Assembly (NCBI GenBank): GCA_026874595.1
Contig: CM049313.1
Location: 31,990,008 to 32,054,007, forward strand
Reading direction: 5' to 3'
Origin: Sipunculus nudus
Lineage: Eukaryota; Annelida; Sipuncula; Golfingiida; Sipunculidae
DNA length: 64,000 nt
Part shown: one piece after another, positions 58,705 through 64,000 of the stretch
Layout: each line of letters opens with the position of its first letter
How positions within the stretch are numbered: the stretch's first letter is position 1
Notes under the pieces: generated by a model
Told to the model about the DNA's origin: nothing
The model's database searches: none
What the model saw: the letters and a program-made list of their open reading frames with translations, nothing else
Made by a program: the position numbers and the translations under genes

Positions 58705-59319
58705 TACTGAATTTTTAGCGAAACTGTGAGCTTATGCAATGGTGTGGCACCTTCTTTATGTTAACCTATACTATCTAGAAAACTGCAGGAGCTAGCATAA
58801 CCAAATTTTATGCAAAAATTTAGTCATTTAAACAACTCTATCAGATTTTGCTTATTTTTTGGCTAACTGCATTTTCTTATATTTTAAAAATCTTCTACTC
58901 CTAAACTGTTCAGGCAAATTGTCCATTATTTCTCAGAAATGATTGCTGGAACAATCTCTCTCAAGTTTGTCAGAAGGATTCAAGTTTTGTGATTTTTGGC
59001 CAAGTAACAGGAAGTTGGACTTTGTCTTCTGTCCAAAAAAGCATACTAAAATTACAATCTCAGAAACGGCTGGAGCTATCATCACCAAATTTTTATGCCA
59101 ATGTTGTTCACATGAGTCAGATCTGAAATTTAGGTACTGGTGGCGCCATCTGCATCAACCTTTCTTTGGCAGGGGTCATCTTTTATCAGTACATTAACCC
59201 ATAATTTCTAAGGAACAGAAAGAGTTAGTTTGGCTAATTTTGGCCGAATTTCAGGAATTTGAAATTTGGTCATTTGACCAAACTAACATAAGAATCTCAG
59301 AAAGGACAGGAGCTAGCAT
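58705..59319 (+). repeat. Interspersed repeat, second copy of the 40920-41500 family
   Basis: GAATTTTTAGCGAAACTGTG, 'CTATCTAGAAAACTGCAGGAG', 'AATTTTATGCAAAAATTTAG' and 'GGCTGGAGCTATCATCACC' follow the order of the copy in intron 5. GGTGGCGCCATCTG lies near 59143. It is cut by the pogo-like element at 59320. Confidence 0.55.
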
Positions 59320-60176
59320 TACAGTAGAATGTTGAATATCCGAACATCATTTATCCGAAAAATCGTTCATCCAAAATAAAAAACGGAGAAAGAAATTTTG
59401 ACCATTTATCTAAAATCTGAACAATGTCTAAAAAATCCAGAATAAAAATGGTTTAATATTGTCTGTTTCAAAACAAAAGTAACACATCAGTGGGGATACA
59501 TATTGACGACTGATTAGTGCACCTGAGCGTAGGCACTAAGTGTGCAAACACTGCCTCGCCGGCCAGGGTTGTCCTTGCTTTAATCAGAATGCCTGGGCTT
59601 TGGTAATTAACCTGTACAAACAAAATGTTGCAACAGACTATAACTGAGTAGCTGACGGCAGGTTGTAGGTGTGATAAACTCAGCCTCACCAATCCATGTA
59701 GTCCTCGGCTCAGCTTTGATCAGGGTGGCTTTAAAGGATAGCTCTGATCTTCGTTCGAGTAGTAGCCCAGGCCTTGAGTACAACGATGAGCTTTAGTTGA
59801 GTTTATGCACACCTCCGTTATTATCTCACATAGTCTTTTGTCCAGGTTATTTCAGCCCAATATATGGGAATTTTGATTAGCTAGAATCACTGCTTACGAC
59901 TGCAGTTGAGGAGGTCTTAGCTTTATATAAACCATGCAGCGAATCTGATTAAACCATTGTGATAGTCAATGTCAACACAATTTACTGCTCATCCTGATTT
60001 TTCTCCAAGTGAATTTTACATGCTGGTAACTTTACTCGTCAATGGAGTCATGTAAGTGCCATGTCCTGTCAGTTGATGACAAACTGTCGATCCTTGAAAA
60101 AACATGACACAGTACCAAGCCAGCTGGCTTCACCAGAGAATTCAACGTCGAAAGATCTATGATCAGCAACATTTAA
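59320..60176 (+). mobile_element. Decayed pogo/Tigger-like DNA transposon, 5' part
   Basis: It starts at a TA (59320-59321) followed by CAGTAGAATGTTGAATATCC, the style of terminal repeat known from pogo/Tigger elements (CAGTAGA...TATCCG). TATCCGAA-like words repeat just inside the end (59350-59380). After a long, less AT-rich leader the reading frame of a pogo-type DNA-binding domain begins at 60042. No matching right end was found in the window, so the element is probably truncated after about 60180. Confidence 0.6.
60042..60176 (+). pseudogene. Fragment of a pogo-type transposase DNA-binding domain, interrupted
   Basis: The frame from ATG at 60042 reads MESCKCHVLSVDDKLSILEKT, then a TGA stop (60105-60107), then, in the same frame, GFTREFNVERSMISNI and a TAA (60174-60176). 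LSVDDKLxILEK followed by a variable stretch and EFxVxRSxISxI is the Pipsqueak/CENP-B-type helix-turn-helix at the N-terminus of pogo transposases. The internal stop and the lack of any downstream catalytic domain mean it cannot give a working enzyme. Recognition rests on this short motif order. Confidence 0.6.
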
Positions 60177-60359
60177 GTTTTGTTTCATTTATTTGAAATA
60201 TAACTGGGTACATTAATTTGTTTACTTGTGCATTCAATTGATCCTCTCGCTTGTCATTTAAATAAAAATACAGTACATGTATAAAGGTTGACAGACTGCC
60301 AACTGTTTCAGATTTGGCAACAGGCCAGAGGTCTGTCTGGTTCTATTAATAGCTTTGGC
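60177..60359. other. Short anonymous stretch after the pogo fragment
   Basis: AT-rich, no structure recognised. Confidence 0.4.
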
Positions 60360-60890
60360 AAAGGTATTGGTCTGAAATTTGGCATGTTCATCTGTCTTGA
60401 AAAAATTTCTCATAAACCAGACAGGTGGTGCAACTTACCTTTCTGTTTTTGTAGAATCAGTTAATTCCCTTTTCTCAGGAGTGATTCACTGTATTGGCCT
60501 GAAATTATACATAGATCTTGGACTCCTCCGTCTTGTAGGCAAGACTAGTGGCGCCATCTGCAATCATTTTTCCGTTGGCATCCACCCATACGGGTGAAAA
60601 TTGCTCATATCTCAGGAGTGGTTTAAGGTATTGGTCTCAAATTTGGCATTTTCATCCATGTTGGAAAGTTTTCTCCTAAACCAGACAGATTGCACCACAT
60701 ACCTTTCAGTTTTTGTTGAACAAATTAATAACCTTTTCTCAGGTGTGATTAACAGTATTGGCCTTAAATTATACATATCAATATTTCTTGGACTCCTCCA
60801 TCCTGTACTCAAGACTGGTGGTGCCATCTGCAATCATTTTCCTGTTGAATTAACTTTTAAAAATCTGAAATTTCAAAGGAATTGATTGAA
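60360..60890 (+). repeat. Two tandem units of about 263 bp related to the 281-bp core
   Basis: TTGGTCTGAAATTTGGCATG (60367) and TTGGTCTCAAATTTGGCATT (60630) mark the units. Each has AAACCAGACAG followed by a palindrome relative (GGTGGTGCAACTTA at 60426), and 'AAGACTAGTGGCGCCATCTG' / 'AAGACTGGTGGTGCCATCTG' at 60542 and 60810. The layout (two sites per unit, CTCATATCTCAGGA between) parallels the 281-bp units of element B. Confidence 0.6.
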
Positions 60891-62089
60891 ATAGTAGCTT
60901 TTATTCAATTTTAAGGACACCATGTCAATTGTTGTTAACATCAAGCCACTGGCCAGTAAAGTGAGTTATGCAGCCCTCACCTGTGTTATGTAACCCACTC
61001 CAGGCAGCCGCCTTTGCTCAGCTTGGCTTTTCTTCCGCTCAGCCCTGCACTCCCCCCCCCCCACCCCCAAGGAAAAATGCATAAACTATATGAATGTTAT
61101 AATTTTCTATTTTTGATTTATTCTTATTTTAGCTTTTTGCTATATTTGGATTTTGTATTCTATCACAGTGGGTTACAATGATTAAAATGCACATTTAATT
61201 TTGTCCAAAAAAAAGGTGAATTGCTGTAAAATATGGATGTTTATAAGATGAGGAATTCCTTACTTCAGTAGAAATAGAAAACTTTGCATTCTTTTCACAA
61301 GATGTGAAATTGAATATTAATTACAGTATTAAAGTAAAACTAAGATGGAAATTAGCATAATTATTTTGTTTCTCCCTCATCCAACCAACAGTGTTTCTAC
61401 CTGATTTGAATAGGGGATTTTTTTTATCAAATTTACTGAATCTTTTATTCTAGTTAATAAAATTAAGCATGTACTGTAAACTCTGATGTACAATTCTTAT
61501 TTTTATAGTGATTCAAGGAAAAATCTTGAAGATGCCATGTTGTGGCATTATGTTCTTTTAAGCGATATTATCTTATGAAAATTATTTTCTTTTAAATTAA
61601 GTTTAAATATTCTGTGATTTGAAAAATTATAAAATATATGTGTATTCATAATTTGACATGATGAGAGCCAAACTATTGATAAATAATGATGCAACTTACA
61701 ATTTTGAATGAATTATATTTATAATTGTAAAAATGAAAAATTGAATTGGATGAAAACTATTTATTTTAAAAGGGATATGCTAAAAAATAGGGTTTACTAT
61801 AACCTTTAAGCATCATTCCCATCAGACCTTTCTTTTCACCTGTCTGTCCATCTGAAGATATTTCATATGCAACACAGTATCTCAAAACTGTTACTCTTTT
61901 ATGGCAGTCTTGTCAGAGTATTAGTTTTGCAATCATATATTTAGAACTTTACTTACCATGTAGGAAGGCCATTTCCTCATAGCCTTTCATATGCTAATAC
62001 ATAAGAGTTACAATAGAAATAAGCATATTTTGCATTTGCTAAAATTTTTCAAACTTCAGCTGAGCGCCGTGACCCATGGGTCCCTTGTT
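60891..62089 (+). mobile_element. HINE-derived sequence with a 3' terminus (relative of J)
   Basis: The body repeats landmarks of element J: 'GCTTTTATTCAA', 'CCATGTCAATTGTTG', 'GCAGCCCTCACCTGTG' and 'CTACCTGATTTGAATAGGGG'. It then runs through the uninterrupted site ATTTTTTTTATCAAATTTAC where H sits in J. The module GTGATTCAAGGAAAAATCTTG is shared with D. It ends TTCAGCTGAGCGCCGTGACC / CATGGGTCCCTTGTT at 62089. C run near 61052. Confidence 0.6.
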
Positions 62090-62820
62090 AAAAGCCTTGC
62101 TATAAACCTTGGTGACCTATTAATCTGTGACCTATGGGCTGAAAACATGATTATTAGCACATAGACAGTGAGATGGACCCCCCCCCCCCCCCCCCCGATG
62201 GGTCACAAATTGTATCCATTAGGTGCAGAATCTTCTGATGTAATATTCAGAGAGGTCCTTGGCAAATGTCCTTTAAAACATGAATTTAGGTCACAGTAAC
62301 CTATATTCTGTAACCTATAGGAAAAAGATATCATATGAGCAATCTGAATGTCAGAAAGGCACAAATCATATCTTTTAGGCCTAGAATTTCTAATGCAATA
62401 TCGAGTTAAGTTCTTGGCAAATCACCTTGGAAACCTGAAATTAGGTCATAATGACATATATATTCTGCGACATGATTTGAGCACCCAGACAGTCAGCCAG
62501 GACATAAATTGTATCTGTTAGGCCTAGAATCTTCTAACATAATATTCTGGGAAGTCCTGGACAAATGTCCTCGGAAACATGAAATAAAGGTCACTGTGAC
62601 CTGAATTCAGTGACCTATAGGGAAATGTCATATGAGCACACTGAGTGTCAGATGGGCACAAATTGTATCTGTTAGGCCTTGAATCTTCTAACACAACATG
62701 CTGGCAATATCTAGGCAAATCTCCTTGGAAACCTGGAATTAGGTCATTTTAACCTATATTCTGTGACCAAGGGGCTGAAAACATGATTTTGAGCACCCAG
62801 ACGTCAGATTTAGTACAAAT
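62090..62820 (+). repeat. About 150-bp tandem repeats, four units
   Basis: CACAAATTGTATCC / CACAAATCATATC / CATAAATTGTATCTG / CACAAATTGTATCTG at about 62205, 62360, 62503 and 62658, each followed by TTAGGCCTAGAATCTTCTAA, 'TCCTTGGAAACCTGAAATTAGG' and 'CCTATATTCTGTGACC'. This corresponds to the first half of the 340-bp core (GGCACAAATCGTAA ... TTAGGTCTCTGTTACCC) without the palindrome half. A 17-nt C run lies at about 62170-62186. Confidence 0.7.
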
Positions 62821-62829
62821 TGAGACACG

Positions 62830-63760
62830 TACTTACATGTCTGAACAACAGATCCACAGACACACGTTAACATGTCTGAACAACAGAACCTCAGACACAC
62901 ACTTTCATGTCTTGACAACAGAACCTCAGACACATTTACATATCTGGACATCATAACCTCAGACACACACTTACATATCAGGACAACAGAATGTCAGACA
63001 CACACTTACATGTTTGGACAACAGAACCTCAGACACACTTACATGTCTGGACAACAAAACCTCAGACACACACTTACATGTCATGACAACAAAACCTCAG
63101 ACACACTTGCATGTCTGGACAACAGAACCTCAGACACAGACTTACATGTCTGGACAACAGAACCTCAGACACACACTTACATATCGGGACAACAGAACCT
63201 CAAACACACACTTACATGTCTGGACAAAAGAACCTCAGACACACACTTACATGTCTGGACAACAAAACCTCAGACACACACTTACATGTCTGGACAACAA
63301 AACCTCAGACACACACTTACATTTCATGACAACAAAACCTCAGACACACACTTGCATGTCTGGACAACAGAACCTCAGACACACACTTACATGTCATGAC
63401 AACAGAACCTCAGACACACACTTTCATGTCATGACAACAGAACCTCAGACACACACCTTCATATCATGACAACAGTACCTCAGACACACACTTACATGTC
63501 ATGACAACAAAACCTCAGACACACACTTTCATGTCATGACAACAGAACCTCGGACACACAATTACATGTCATGAAAACAGAACCTCAGACATACACTTTC
63601 ATGTCATGACAACAGAACCTCAGACATACACTTTCATGTCTGGACAACAGAACCTCAGATACACACTTTCATGCCAGAACAACAGTACCTCAGACGAACA
63701 CCTATATGTCTGGACAACAGAACTGTAGACACACATGTATATGTCTTGACAACAGAACCT
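62830..63760 (+). repeat. 33-bp minisatellite in intron 6
   Basis: About 28 units of ACACACTTACATGTCTGGAC followed by AACAGAACCTCAG. As 33 is a multiple of three, all three forward frames stay open for 70-175 codons and encode 11-residue repeats (for example TSDTHLHVWTT). Variation is spread evenly over codon positions, and no splice-flanked unit or start context sets it apart from an ordinary minisatellite, so no gene is called. Confidence 0.88.
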
Positions 63761-63880
63761 CCATGTATTATATGTTATGCCCTTCTCACACTGGCGTGAA
63801 GTGAAGCGCACCTAGTGGCGCTAACTTTAATGCCTGTCATCTCACAATAAGCGCCGTTTTTTAAGGCATGCAATGTGGTT
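63761..63880. other. Unique interruption inside the 33-bp array
   Basis: About 120 bp with higher GC (AGTGAAGCGCACCTAGTGGCG, AATAAGCGCCGTTTTTTAAGG) separates two stretches of the same repeat. No inverted ends or target duplication were recognised. Confidence 0.45.
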
Positions 63881-64000
63881 ACAAAACAAAACCTCAGACA
63901 CACTTACATGTCTGGACAACAGAACCTCAGACACACACATACATGTTTGGACAACAGAACCTCAGACACACTTACATATCGGGACAACAGAACCTCAGAC
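63881..64000 (+). repeat. 33-bp minisatellite continued to the window end
   Basis: Same unit as 62830-63760 (ACTTACATGTCTGGACAACA, GAACCTCAGACACAC). It runs off the window, so its total length is unknown. Confidence 0.85.

Noticed and set aside
62872-63469. 151-175-residue repeat proteins
   Set aside because: All forward frames are open because the unit is 33 bp; no start context, exon borders or codon bias.

Overview
This window looks like animal nuclear DNA, most likely from a mollusc and probably a bivalve. It is AT-rich, has no operons and no reading frame longer than about 190 codons. It is dominated by non-autonomous transposons of the HINE/pearl type (Helentron-related elements built from a 5' hairpin, a GTCC microsatellite, tandem core repeats and a 3' hairpin). 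The organism is inferred from repeat style only; no marker gene proves it.

One real protein-coding gene can be supported, on the + strand. Six internal exons (9286-9403, 11091-11212, 13125-13233, 31177-31222, 40312-40487, 52888-52978) have AG acceptors and GT donors, and all five junctions keep one reading frame. They encode about 220 consecutive residues of a leucine-rich, apparently all-helical protein that I do not recognise. Its first and last exons were not found in the window. The introns are about 1.7, 1.9, 17.9, 9.1, 12.4 and more than 11 kb.

Layout. 1-1332: Helitron-like element with 288-bp AGGTCA-rich repeats and a textbook hairpin plus CTAG end. 3081-4184: Tc1/mariner-like TA-flanked element. 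4908-6664: HINE. 6665-8024: Helitron tail. 9286-13233: exons 1-3, with a minisatellite in each of introns 1 and 2. 13290-13710: LINE remnant. 15684-21211: 5.5-kb HINE with two kinds of tandem core. 21340-29806: 8.5-kb array of about 240 copies of a 35-bp unit. 29970-30946: HINE. 31177: exon 4. 31615-39924: nested and decayed HINEs. 40312: exon 5. 41606-46314: a second HINE family in two head-to-tail copies with 148-bp repeats. 46425-51484: an old Helitron split by two younger HINEs. 51925-52865: CT-rich minisatellite. 52888: exon 6. 53042-58695: three-level nest of HINEs. 59320-60176: decayed pogo/Tigger transposon. 60360-62089: more HINE sequence. 62830-64000: 33-bp minisatellite.

The most interesting signals are non-coding: a palindrome (GGTGGCGCCACC) shared by several repeat cores and decaying at its single central CpG; terminal hairpins kept while their sequence changes; a HINE terminus that runs into the splice acceptor of exon 3; and a huge intronic array whose every unit resembles a fused acceptor/donor site on the coding strand of the host gene. 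No rRNA, tRNA or CRISPR was seen.
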